64,000 bases of DNA from positions 1 through 64,000 of the forward strand of contig CAXBGS010000021.1 in the NCBI GenBank assembly GCA_963975425.1, read 5' to 3'. The first letter of the stretch is position 1. Every line of letters starts with the position of its first letter. The notes under the pieces are model-generated. The model was not told the origin of the DNA, ran no database searches, and saw only the letters and a list, made by a program, of their open reading frames with translations. Below, in pieces: positions 36,939-45,168 of this stretch. The position numbers were made by a program, and so were the translations under genes. Source of the stretch: CAXBGS01 sp963975425 (GTDB lineage Bacteria > Planctomycetota > Planctomycetia > Pirellulales > Pirellulaceae).

Positions 36939-36967
36939 GATGCTTTCTTTTGGGGGCGAAGGTTGTG

Positions 36968-37040
36968 ACCACAGATGGACTCAGATAAACACAGATTTTT
37001 CTTGGTTCACAATCTGTGTTCATCTGTGTGAATCTGTGGT
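36968..37040. repeat. Repeat copy C, inverted pair
   Basis: Arms 36968-36996 and 37011-37040 around a short loop, built from the same 10-bp unit. Located 30 bases upstream of the sulfatase start at 36938 and downstream of the DUF1080 gene. Confidence 0.9.
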
Positions 37041-37242
37041 TCCTTTGTGAGCCGAACGCGCTAGCGTCGGGCCAAGTGTTGTCGAGTTGCGATACTGCGA
37101 ACGCCCGCGGCTAGCGGAATGTTGATTTTGTCGATTTGCGAATTGAATAGTGAGCCGCTGGCCGTAAGGCCTCGGGCAGTACCGGTTGCCGGCGTTCTTT
37201 GTCCGGCGGCTCACGCGTCACGGCTCACTAAAGCTAAGTGAC

Positions 37243-38238
37243 TCAAAGTGGCACGGCCCAGATGTTGCGATACAGATTTGGGTTGCCGTGGCTTTGGACG
37301 TAGATTGGTCCGGTGGCAACTTCCGGGCGTGGACCTCTGGGACCGCCGCCGGTGCCCGAAGGGACCGTGACGTTGTTGTGAATTCTGACGCCATTTTGAT
37401 GGACGGTCATGCGAGCGTCAGTGACTTTCTTTTCGCCATCGAAACGTGCGGCTGTGAATTCAATGTCAAAGGTTTGCCATGCCAGAGGTGGCAGGCACAT
37501 ATTCACACTCGCCGCGTGGATGCCATAAATGCTCCCACACCATGTGTCGGGTTTCTTCTGTACGTTGTCGGCCTCCCAGCGATCCGGTGCGAAGTCGACG
37601 CCGAAAGTATCGCAAACCTGAACTTCATACGCGCCCAGCGCGAACACTCCGCTGTTACCGCGTCCAGGGTGAGCGAGTGGGAGTTCCGGCTTGAAGGGGA
37701 TCAGTGTTTCAAAGTGCAAACGGAAATCCTGGAAGTCCGACTTCCTGGTTTTGGCTCCGGCAAGCAGCAAGCCATCTTTCATCTTCCCGTTGGCCCACTG
37801 CTTCATATCAGAGCCATCGAAAAGAACGATCGCGTCTTCAGGCGGTTTGGCGAAATGCAGTTTGGCCGATCGGTCGACTTTCGTGACGTCAGCGAGCCTT
37901 GCTTTGATCCTGTCTGCCTCAACCCATTCGTGCTCGATCTTGCCTCCGTCCCAACCGGCACCGGGCAATCCGCCTTGATAGACAGACAGGTAGAACCGTC
38001 CTTCGCATGGCACGACTTGAATCGCTTTGTCGCCGCGGGCGTACTCCCCAAGAAAAGCGAAGGCTGGTGATTCTTTGGCTGCAACGTCCGGATCTGTCCA
38101 TGTGGGAGTTTCCGCTTTGTTAGTCGGCTTCTGCTTCTGGGCAAGGCCACAATTAGCCATGCACAGGACGGCCGCGACCGCAATCACGTAGAGTCTTTGA
38201 TTACACCTCAATTTCAAGCCTCCAGAGCATTTCATCAT
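37243..38238 (-). CDS. Secreted DUF1080 (3-keto-disaccharide hydrolase-like) protein
   Basis: 331 residues from the ATG at 38238; the frame reaches a TTG at 38259 but no ribosome binding site favours it. Signal peptide about residues 10-35 (YVIAVAAVLCMANCGLAQ). The C-terminal 200 residues are a DUF1080/PF06439 concanavalin-fold domain: AIVLFDGSDMKQWANG, then RGNSGVFALGAYEVQVCDTF, AWQTFDIEFTAARFDG, and GPIYVQSHGNPNLYRNIW. Some members of this family hydrolyse 3-keto-glycosides made by Gfo/Idh-type oxidoreductases; the adjacent upstream gene is such an oxidoreductase, which supports a linked role. Flanked by repeat copies C and D. Confidence 0.9.
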   Translation of the reverse strand: MMKCSGGLKLRCNQRLYVIAVAAVLCMANCGLAQKQKPTNKAETPTWTDPDVAAKESPAFAFLGEYARGDKAIQVVPCEGRFYLSVYQGGLPGAGWDGGKIEHEWVEADRIKARLADVTKVDRSAKLHFAKPPEDAIVLFDGSDMKQWANGKMKDGLLLAGAKTRKSDFQDFRLHFETLIPFKPELPLAHPGRGNSGVFALGAYEVQVCDTFGVDFAPDRWEADNVQKKPDTWCGSIYGIHAASVNMCLPPLAWQTFDIEFTAARFDGEKKVTDARMTVHQNGVRIHNNVTVPSGTGGGPRGPRPEVATGPIYVQSHGNPNLYRNIWAVPL

Positions 38239-38273
38239 ACAGGGAGTGGGATGGTTCAATATGTTCGCAAGAG

Positions 38274-38350
38274 AACCACAGATGGACGCAGATGCACTCA
38301 GATTTTTTCTCGCGTTCGTTATCTGTGTTTATCTGAGTGAAGCTGTGGTT
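38274..38350. repeat. Repeat copy D, inverted pair
   Basis: Arms 38274-38304 and 38321-38350. Sits just upstream of the DUF1080 gene start. Confidence 0.9.
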
Positions 38351-38380
38351 GTTTCAAATGAAAGTCTGCACTGGTTGTAC

Positions 38381-38437
38381 TTGAACTCAGATTTCTGCTT
38401 ACCTGTCATCTGTGTCTATTTGTGTTCATCTGTGGTT
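38381..38437. repeat. Repeat copy E, inverted pair with decayed left arm
   Basis: A short left arm (38381-38393, TTGAACTCAGATT) and a full right arm (38407-38437). The right arm ends 9 bases from the stop codon of the oxidoreductase gene. Confidence 0.8.
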
Positions 38438-38446
38438 TCTATTCTG

Positions 38447-39802
38447 CTACAGCGTGTAGTACTGTTCCCAGCCTTCACGCGGCGTGTCCTTGAGCAATGC
38501 ATTCGCCGCGTCGTTGTTGGTGATCTGGTTTGTGTTCCGATCGAACTGCAGCTCTCCACCCAACCGCTGCGCCAGGCATCCCAGTGCCAGCATCTGCGAC
38601 AGAGGACCTGAAACCGAGAACGGCGAACGCGTTTCTTCGTCGCCGCGACAAGCCAGCAGAAAGTTGGCGTAGTGGTCGGAGTTCTTTCCGAAGTCCGTGG
38701 GGACGCCCTTTGCCGCAAGTGCTTCCTGCTTTTCTTCGTCGAGAAGTTCCAGGGTTGAACCGTGACTGCCGCCTTGGAAAACAAAGTCACCGGCATAGAT
38801 AAACTTGCCGGGAACCTTCGGATCCAACTCGCGCCCGCCAAATCCCTCAGGAGTCGGTGGCAGATTCTCCTGTCCGTCGTGCCAGTCGATATCCATCGCC
38901 GGCAAGTTGCCGCGTTTGGGAAATTGAAAGTTGATTGTCGTCGCCAGTGGATAGATCAACCGGTTGGGCTGCAACATTTTCGTTGCCGAGATCTTTTCAG
39001 GCATACCCAGTTCAAGGAAACGATGGATGGTGTCCAGGACGTGAGCCCCCCAGTCGCCAAAACATCCGGTGCCGTGCTGGTACCATCCTCGCCAGTTGCC
39101 TGGATGAAACTTCTTGCTGAACTCGTGCATGGGCGTCGTGCTGTGCCACAGATCCCAGTCCATGGTGGCCGGTGCCTTTTCGCCGGTCGGCATCGCTTTC
39201 AGATCACCCCAAGGATGCCAGCGACGCCACTTGTTCATGTAGGCATCCACATGCGTGACATGATCCATCACGCCAGCCGCTTTGAGCGCTTGGAACTGAA
39301 AGTAGTTGTCCCCCGAGTGGCCCTGATTGCCCATTTGCGTCGCGACACCATGCCGCTTAGCAGCGGCCATCATCAATTCAATTTCCTGAAACGTACGTGC
39401 GAGCGGTTTTTCTGTGTAGACGTGTTTCCCTGCTGCCATCGCGGCCATGGTGATGGGGAAGTGCGAATGGTCAGGCACCAGAACCACGACCGCGTCGATC
39501 TCCTTGTCCATGTCATCGAACATTTTTCGCCAATCCTGAAAGATGCGAGCCTTCGGGAATTTGTCTTTTGTCCCGTTGATGTGCGGGTTCTCCGGATCGA
39601 CATCACAGTATGCGACGAAGTTGGCGATCCCGGCTTTCTCGAAGTTCTCGATGATGCGAGGCCCGCGGTTGCCAACGCCGCACCAAGCGACGTTGACCTT
39701 GTTGTTGGCACCAACAGGGTTGCTCCAGGCAGAGCGTGGCAGCAGGCTTGTGGCCATTGCCGCAGCGCCGGAAACGAGGGCTGTTCTTCGTGTGATATGC
39801 AT
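38447..39802 (-). CDS. Tat-exported Gfo/Idh/MocA family oxidoreductase
   Basis: 451 residues from the ATG at 39802. The frame continues to 39865 through repeat copy F, which I treat as spurious. The N-terminus is a twin-arginine signal (MHITRRTALVSGAAAMATSL). Rossmann segment VNVAWCGVGNRGPRIIENF, then AVVVLVPDHSHFPITMAAMA and KHVYTEKPLART with the conserved EKP lysine; the C-terminal catalytic/dimer domain follows. Predicted to oxidise or reduce a sugar using a tightly bound nicotinamide cofactor in the periplasm. Order in the transcript: ECF sigma, FecR, this gene, DUF1080, sulfatases. Confidence 0.92.
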   Translation of the reverse strand: MHITRRTALVSGAAAMATSLLPRSAWSNPVGANNKVNVAWCGVGNRGPRIIENFEKAGIANFVAYCDVDPENPHINGTKDKFPKARIFQDWRKMFDDMDKEIDAVVVLVPDHSHFPITMAAMAAGKHVYTEKPLARTFQEIELMMAAAKRHGVATQMGNQGHSGDNYFQFQALKAAGVMDHVTHVDAYMNKWRRWHPWGDLKAMPTGEKAPATMDWDLWHSTTPMHEFSKKFHPGNWRGWYQHGTGCFGDWGAHVLDTIHRFLELGMPEKISATKMLQPNRLIYPLATTINFQFPKRGNLPAMDIDWHDGQENLPPTPEGFGGRELDPKVPGKFIYAGDFVFQGGSHGSTLELLDEEKQEALAAKGVPTDFGKNSDHYANFLLACRGDEETRSPFSVSGPLSQMLALGCLAQRLGGELQFDRNTNQITNNDAANALLKDTPREGWEQYYTL

Positions 39803-39849
39803 AGTTACATCTCGTTGGGGATTGTGTCTCATTATGTTTTTCGGTTTGG

Positions 39850-39913
39850 AACCACAGATAGACACAGATTTGGACTCTGTTGTTATCTGTGCTTATCTGA
39901 GTTCATCTGTGGT
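39850..39913. repeat. Repeat copy F, inverted pair
   Basis: Arms 39850-39870 and 39884-39913. The right arm ends on the first base of the complement of the FecR gene's TGA stop codon. Confidence 0.9.
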
Positions 39914-41250
39914 CACCGATCATCTTCACGCATTTCAAATTCGAGCGTCGGGCCGACGGCGGATGGATGGGAGTGCGATGCGAACGCGTGAACCAGGACG
40001 CGTCCATCACCGGCGATCTTCTTTGTTTCTCGAACGACGACGAACGTTAGTGACCCATCGCCGTGATTGCGAACAAATTCCGCTAGCTTGTCTGATTCTA
40101 GAACGCATTCGCCTGATTTGCGACTTCGCGGAATCTTGAATTCGCCCACCAACACGCCGTCTTCCGGCGATGGTGCTTCTTCCCAGGTCGATCTTCGATC
40201 CCATGATCCCGCGGCAATGTCGGCTACCGCGTAAACATGGAAAACGTTGATTGGAGGAAGACGGCTCGCGAAACCCATCTCACTTTCAACCTGGTTCAAT
40301 CGCAGCCGAATAGCCACGGCCGCCTTGATGTCGACATCGGAAACATCAAACGAGAAGACTGCTTTGCGATCGTAAAGATTGTTCTTCCAACTCGATTTCA
40401 CCATCAGCAGCTTTCGTGGGCCGGCGTTCGTATTGCCGCGAACAAAGGTCGCTTCATGGCCTTCCGTTTCGATCCGCACCGTCGGATTCACCGCATTAGC
40501 AGGTTCAGGGGGCTCTGCCGTCGAGGCTTCTGAGATACCGGAAGAATCGACCAATACCGCTTCGTTGTCTTTCAACAGGACGCGTTGGTCTTTGCTGGGC
40601 AAGCCAACCGAAATACTGCCATCGAGGACCTCGAATTCCGATGTTACGTTTTCGCTGTCCACATTGACGGCAAAGCTGGTGCCCAGGTCTGTCGCCTCGC
40701 CCGAAGGTGTTGCAACAACAAAGCCAATCGCCGAATCGGGAACTTCGAGAATCGCTGCCCCATCGTGCAGAAACGCTCGCATCTCCGTCTGCAGTTCCAG
40801 GCGAACCGGGGCTTCCAGAGTCATGGTCGCCCCGGAATTGAAACGCAGCGTTGCTATTCCACTGATCAACTGCAACTCGCCGGCGGAAAGCTCCGATCCG
40901 ACGGACGTCGGCAGGTCACTTACCCACGCTGCATCTTCGCTGCTGAGCAGGGTTGCAACGTGATTAGGTAACGTAAACGAGATCCAACTCGCGACTGCGA
41001 TAAAAAGCGACGCGGCGATCGCTGCGACAGATGTCCAACTGGCCGACCGCGTTGCAACACGATCGGTTGATTCTTGCACGCCCAGCTGCTCTTGGCCTGC
41101 CACGTCTCGCAGGTTGCAGTCCAGTACCAACTGATCTGCAAAAGATTTTCTGAATTCGTCGTCGCTACAGAGACTAGCGTCCAAACGAGCGAGATCGTCA
41201 TCGTTTAGATTGCCCAACAAGTACTGCTGGATCAGCTCTCGGTTGTTCAT
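39913..41250 (-). CDS. FecR-type transmembrane protein with DNRLRE-like domain
   Basis: 445 residues. The cytoplasmic N-terminus (ELIQQYLLGNLNDDDLARLD) resembles anti-sigma zinc-finger-less sensors; one membrane helix at about 72-93 (WTSVAAIAASLFIAVASW); a FecR domain at about 125-235 (LELQTEMRAFLHDGAAILEV, ATPSGEATDLGTSFAV, VLDGSISVGLP). The C-terminal 190 residues look like a DNRLRE beta-sandwich module (KAVFSFDVSDVDIKAAVAIR, WEEAPSPEDGVLVGEF), perhaps sensing a glycan outside. The ATG overlaps the sigma factor stop (ATGA), so the two are translationally coupled. Probably regulates that sigma factor's activity. Confidence 0.9.
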   Translation of the reverse strand: MNNRELIQQYLLGNLNDDDLARLDASLCSDDEFRKSFADQLVLDCNLRDVAGQEQLGVQESTDRVATRSASWTSVAAIAASLFIAVASWISFTLPNHVATLLSSEDAAWVSDLPTSVGSELSAGELQLISGIATLRFNSGATMTLEAPVRLELQTEMRAFLHDGAAILEVPDSAIGFVVATPSGEATDLGTSFAVNVDSENVTSEFEVLDGSISVGLPSKDQRVLLKDNEAVLVDSSGISEASTAEPPEPANAVNPTVRIETEGHEATFVRGNTNAGPRKLLMVKSSWKNNLYDRKAVFSFDVSDVDIKAAVAIRLRLNQVESEMGFASRLPPINVFHVYAVADIAAGSWDRRSTWEEAPSPEDGVLVGEFKIPRSRKSGECVLESDKLAEFVRNHGDGSLTFVVVRETKKIAGDGRVLVHAFASHSHPSAVGPTLEFEMREDDR

Positions 41251-41831
41251 TGCACGAGCCCTCTTCCCGACGCATCCGTCCTCAGAGCGGATGAGTCAGC
41301 CTTCAACGAATTCGCGACGCATTCGGATAAATGCCCACGAAGCCGGCCGAGTTGTTTGTAAAGAGCATTCGCCGACTTACCGACGCTCGCCGCGATGTCC
41401 TGGACTTCGATCCCGTCGCGGTAAGGAGCCAGCACGAGGTCTCGCTGTTGTGGTGACAACTTCTGAAGGCAGCCTCGTAGCGCATTCAGGTTAGTTTCGT
41501 ATCGCTCGCGGTCGACCGAGTCGATCTCAACGGCGAGCAACTTGACTGCTTCCTCCGACAACACCAGGCGACGTCGACACGAGGCATTGATCGCTGAATG
41601 GCACTTCAGGCGAACAATCACTCTGGCCCAGGGCAGAAAGCCATCAGCGTTTTCAAGCTGGCCAATCTTCTCCCACATCGTCACGCCCGCTTCCTGCAAC
41701 ACGTCGTCGACGGCCATCCAGTCAGTCAGCATCGACCGCGCAACGAGGCGCAGCACAGGCTCATGCTGCACAAACAACTGCATGAATTGCGTTTCAGTCA
41801 GCGTTTCGCTGTCAGAATCCTTCTTTGTCAT
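41247..41831 (-). CDS. ECF sigma factor, Rhodopirellula/Verrucomicrobium type
   Basis: 194 residues from the ATG at 41831; the frame continues to a GTG at 41855. Region 2: QFMQLFVQHEPVLRLVARSM, AVDDVLQEAGVTMWEKI, FLPWARVIVRLKCHSAINAS. Region 4: LRGCLQKLSPQQRDLVLAPY then GIEVQDIAASVGKSANALYK. This matches the short ECF factors that planctomycetes pair with FecR/LamG membrane proteins. First gene of the minus-strand sulfatase cluster, so it may drive the cluster's transcription or be autoregulated. Confidence 0.92.
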   Translation of the reverse strand: MTKKDSDSETLTETQFMQLFVQHEPVLRLVARSMLTDWMAVDDVLQEAGVTMWEKIGQLENADGFLPWARVIVRLKCHSAINASCRRRLVLSEEAVKLLAVEIDSVDRERYETNLNALRGCLQKLSPQQRDLVLAPYRDGIEVQDIAASVGKSANALYKQLGRLRGHLSECVANSLKADSSALRTDASGRGLVQ

Positions 41832-41938
41832 GCTCACCAATGCCTCGGAAATCACCTACCTGCCGCCCAATTCTAGAATTATGTCAAAATCACCGGCAGG
41901 TGACGCCTTCGAACGGCATTTGGGTGCGGGACTAAAGA

Positions 41939-42013
41939 AACCGCAGATGAACACAGGTCGACACAGATAGATCACGGTGCGGAAATCTGTGTAGTCTGCG
42001 TCCATCTGTGGTT
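41939..42013. repeat. Repeat copy G, inverted pair
   Basis: Arms 41939-41968 and 41983-42013. Lies 108 bases upstream of the ECF sigma start, the outermost copy. Confidence 0.9.
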
Positions 42014-42048
42014 AAAAGATTTCTCCGCTAAGTATCGAGCGAGGAATG

Positions 42049-42113
42049 AGCGGTGGGATAGGCTTCCAGCCTGTCGTTTCAGGCATGACAGGCTGGAAGC
42101 CTATCCCACCGCT
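42049..42113. repeat. Perfect 27-bp inverted repeat (strong hairpin)
   Basis: Arm 42049-42075 (contains GGGATAGGCTTCCAGCCTGT) and arm 42087-42113 are exact reverse complements, separated by an 11-base loop. It is unrelated in sequence to copies A-G. Position between the two divergent halves of the locus fits a REP-like element; a terminator is less likely because no T tract follows. Confidence 0.95.
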
Positions 42114-42146
42114 GTGTCTCCGATCGATGCGACGTATTGCACCCGT

Positions 42147-42521
42147 ATGTCTGTTTCGTCGGAAGACTCGATGAATCAAGAACCAGGAACTCTGCAGAAC
42201 ACCCGTCGCGAATTCCTAAAGAAATCGGTGATTGCCGCAGGTGCGATCGTCTGATTCTCCTGGTCACGACCGACCCTGGCGTTCGAAAGCCCGAATGATC
42301 GACTGAACATCGGAGCGATTGGACTTGGTTTCAGAGGCAGTGGCGACATTGCCAGTCAACGCAAATTTAGTGACATCGTGGCCGTGTGCGACGTCGACCT
42401 TTCTCACGCCGAAGCAGCCAAAGAAAATCCAAAGACTAGAAATGTTAAGATGGATGTCTATCAGGACGATCGTCGATTGCCCGGACTCACCGTTTCAAAC
42501 AATCAAAAGTCGTCTATCTGA
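42147..42521 (+). pseudogene. Broken Gfo/Idh/MocA oxidoreductase with Tat signal
   Basis: An ATG at 42147 (or 42171) opens a Tat signal (NTRREFLKKSVIAAGAIV) that meets TGA at 42252-42254. The same frame continues past the stop with FSWSRPTLAFESPNDRLNIG and AIGLGFRGSGDIASQ then KFSDIVAVCDVD, the Rossmann start of a Gfo/Idh protein, and ends at TGA 42519-42521 after about 90 more codons. The remaining ~300 residues of the enzyme are absent. Internal stop plus 3' truncation mark it as a remnant; it was probably part of the polysaccharide locus. Confidence 0.85.
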
Positions 42522-42703
42522 TGCCGTGGTTTACCGAAAATGCATACAACAATCCTTCGTGCCGAAAGTTCTTGAGCAATTCGTTTTGGTTCGTAGCCAG
42601 AGCTGACAAGACAACGCTTCCAGCGAAGACGCACTCGCCGAAAATAGATTGCTAAACTGACCGGCGTAGAACGTTCTCATTTGCCCGATTGAAATGTAGC
42701 CCG
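42522..42703 (+). other. Remnant-like sequence before the agarase-like gene
   Basis: 182 bases. An open stretch from 42521 reads MPWFTENAYNNPSCRKFLSN and onward to a TAA near 42656 without a ribosome binding site. It may be a piece of another decayed gene; I could not place it in a family. Confidence 0.3.
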
Positions 42704-45070
42704 ATGCCTTTATTCCGTCGTATTCTGTCGCTCGTCGCCCTTGCGCTTGCCGCATCCAGTGCCACTGACTCGTTCGCGCAAGCACTCAGCAAAGAGGGAC
42801 GCGACCGCAAGGCCGTTCACGACTTCTTGTTTGACCAATTCGTTGAAGGCCGCGAAACACGTTTCGTTGGTTCGGGGCGAGACCGTGGGTTGAAAGAAAT
42901 AACGATCCTCAGCGAAAGCAGGGAGATTCGTCACAACGATGAACTTGCGCTGCCCGCGGGCGCCGAGCGGATCGCCGGAGTGTTTCGACACTTTGCCTTT
43001 CGTGGGCAGAATCTGGACCGCATCAAAGAGGTCCATGTCTTTCCGTTTTCTCCCGATAAAGCTCCGCCGCGAAGCCAGCAGGTGACCGATTTTTATCGCG
43101 TTCAGATGCCGTCGATTCCGCGTTCGGACGAAACACCTGAACGCATGAAGATCCGCTTCTTGATGAATGACGAAGCCGCAACCTGCCGAATTGACGATTT
43201 AGTATTCATTGCTCAGAAGCAGATTCCGTCCGAGTTTGACACGATTCCGTATCGCGACCTCGGTTCGGAACTTCCGCGAGAACGTGTGGAGATTGCTATC
43301 GATGTGGATCACGAACTGTCGGTCGGTGGCACGTCGGATCTGCTGCGGAGTCGCTGGTTCCGCATGCACGAAACGCCAGGCGTCGTCGATCAGTCGTTCG
43401 AACGGTGGGCACTAGATCGCAATTTTTGGCCTGGACGCGGAGCGTTCAAGTTCAACCCGGCACTCACGCGAGCATGGGGCAATTGGAAACCGCTGAAAGA
43501 AAGAACGGATAAGCCCGGAGCCGCCGACCTGTCATTCTTTGACCAATACGACGCCGGCGTCCGACATCGAAAGACGATCGAAGAATTCAAAAAGGAACCC
43601 TTCGCGTATTGTTTCAATGACTGGCCGGATTTCATGTCCGTACCACTGGTTGGACGGGGAACACCCGAACCCGAGTATTTCGACAATGCCGCCGAACTCG
43701 CCGCGGCCTATGTGGAAGACCAGATCAAAGACGGTGGGTTCACGTCGAAATGGTGGGAAGTCAAAAACGAAAGCAGCGTGCAGTCCGAGTGGGCGCATCA
43801 CTGGAAAGAAAACCAGGGGATCGACGGCTGGGGACTGCTGGCCGACTTTCACAACCGCGTCGCCGATGCGGTCCACGCTCGGGCCCCTGATGTGAAGGTC
43901 GGTGGGCCGTCGTCGGCCTATATGCAGCTTCAGGTAAAGGACTTTGCGCTTTACCGTGATCAGGCTCGCTTCATTGAGGAAACTCGCGGGCACATTGATT
44001 TCTTTTCGCACCACTTCTACGAAAACGCTTTGATGCTGGGAGCCCACCACCGCCGCGGGCAGGGCTATTCAAACTATCTTCTGGGCCGCTACGAAGCGAT
44101 TCTGGATATGCTGCGGGCTCACATGCACAAGGTCGACAACGTCTTGCCGATTCTGATTACGGAAACAGGGTCACTGCAGAATGGACGACAGCCGTCCGAC
44201 AATTGGCTGCGGCTGATGGCCTGGAACGCGTACCTGACGAAGTCGATGCAGAGGCCCGATCAGATCGACTTGTTCGTGCCATTCATCTTCTTGCACATGT
44301 CCTGGAACCCGAACAGCGGCGACGCGGCATTCACGCCAAAGCTCGACCGCGAACGGCATCGCACCATCGACGACTTCGAGCGAACGACCGTATCGAACTA
44401 CTTTGAACTCTGGCGCGACTTCGACGGACGCCGTCTGCCGGTACAGTTCAGCCGCGACTGGTTGGACGTGGTTGCCGTGCACGACGGGAAGCGAATTTCG
44501 CTCGCCGTCACCAACATGGGCGGCCGGCAAATCGCCCTGGACCTGTCTTCGGTCGCGAAACGGCTGGGTTCCGCAACCGCCAGCCAGGTTCGGCTGAACT
44601 ATCATGACGGCGCAGTCGTGTTTCAGCCCGAACACCGTGTCGATGTGGCCGCGGTGCCTGTCGACGTCAATGAAACTACCGTCATACGACTCGCTCTCGA
44701 AACGCCGCTGTCCCCATCGGGAACACTGAACCAGAAACGCTGGTACGCGCCCGAAACCGCGATCAAGAGCGATGGTCAACCGGCGAACTTCGACGTGGGT
44801 CTTGAGCAAGCGGACCGTATCAAGTCGGCCAAGCTTGTCATCGGCGTCCATCGTCGCGGCGGCGTGACGGAGCCGCTGGTGGTAAAGGTCAACGGTACTC
44901 GAGTGGACGTGGATATGGGTGACGCCAACGAATTCACTGAGTTCTTCGCTCCTTTGGACGCAGCTGTGCCGGCGGCGATACTGAAAAGCAACAACAAGGT
45001 TGAAGTGCAGGCGCAGAACGGTACCACGATCACGTCAGTTCAACTGGTCACTTTCCACGCCACACCATGA
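42704..45070 (+). CDS. Agarase-like glycoside hydrolase (GH86/GH50-type)
   Basis: 788 residues from the ATG at 42704 with a signal peptide (LSLVALALAASSATDSFAQA). An N-terminal beta domain is followed by a TIM-barrel region at about 260-560 with motifs expected of agarase/porphyranase-type enzymes: FAYCFNDWPDFMSVP, KWWEVKNESS with E356 as candidate acid/base, DFFSHHFYENA, and PILITETGSLQ with E487 as candidate nucleophile. The C-terminal 200 residues form beta modules. Family choice rests on these motifs and length, and GH86 against GH50 is not settled from sequence alone. Predicted secreted endo-hydrolase of agar- or porphyran-like galactan, followed 98 bases later by a sulfatase. Confidence 0.8.
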   Translation: MPLFRRILSLVALALAASSATDSFAQALSKEGRDRKAVHDFLFDQFVEGRETRFVGSGRDRGLKEITILSESREIRHNDELALPAGAERIAGVFRHFAFRGQNLDRIKEVHVFPFSPDKAPPRSQQVTDFYRVQMPSIPRSDETPERMKIRFLMNDEAATCRIDDLVFIAQKQIPSEFDTIPYRDLGSELPRERVEIAIDVDHELSVGGTSDLLRSRWFRMHETPGVVDQSFERWALDRNFWPGRGAFKFNPALTRAWGNWKPLKERTDKPGAADLSFFDQYDAGVRHRKTIEEFKKEPFAYCFNDWPDFMSVPLVGRGTPEPEYFDNAAELAAAYVEDQIKDGGFTSKWWEVKNESSVQSEWAHHWKENQGIDGWGLLADFHNRVADAVHARAPDVKVGGPSSAYMQLQVKDFALYRDQARFIEETRGHIDFFSHHFYENALMLGAHHRRGQGYSNYLLGRYEAILDMLRAHMHKVDNVLPILITETGSLQNGRQPSDNWLRLMAWNAYLTKSMQRPDQIDLFVPFIFLHMSWNPNSGDAAFTPKLDRERHRTIDDFERTTVSNYFELWRDFDGRRLPVQFSRDWLDVVAVHDGKRISLAVTNMGGRQIALDLSSVAKRLGSATASQVRLNYHDGAVVFQPEHRVDVAAVPVDVNETTVIRLALETPLSPSGTLNQKRWYAPETAIKSDGQPANFDVGLEQADRIKSAKLVIGVHRRGGVTEPLVVKVNGTRVDVDMGDANEFTEFFAPLDAAVPAAILKSNNKVEVQAQNGTTITSVQLVTFHATP

Positions 45071-45168
45071 CCGGCGCCGTTTTGGCTTTAGCCTGCGGTG
45101 CGGCATTGATGTACCGTAACAGCGATGGCAGCCTGAGAGCTGTACCTTGAGACGCTATACGATTAGCC

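Noticed and set aside
38762..39991. 409-codon plus-strand ORF opposite the Gfo/Idh gene
   Set aside because: Antisense shadow; the minus-strand frame has a Tat signal and Rossmann motifs.
34133..42013. CRISPR array as an explanation for copies A-G
   Set aside because: Copies are inverted pairs separated by whole genes at irregular distances, without regular spacers or cas genes.
34621..42113. Intrinsic terminators as the sole explanation for the inverted repeats
   Set aside because: Stems are long but none is followed by a proper T tract in the transcript direction, and some lie inside or overlap coding sequence.
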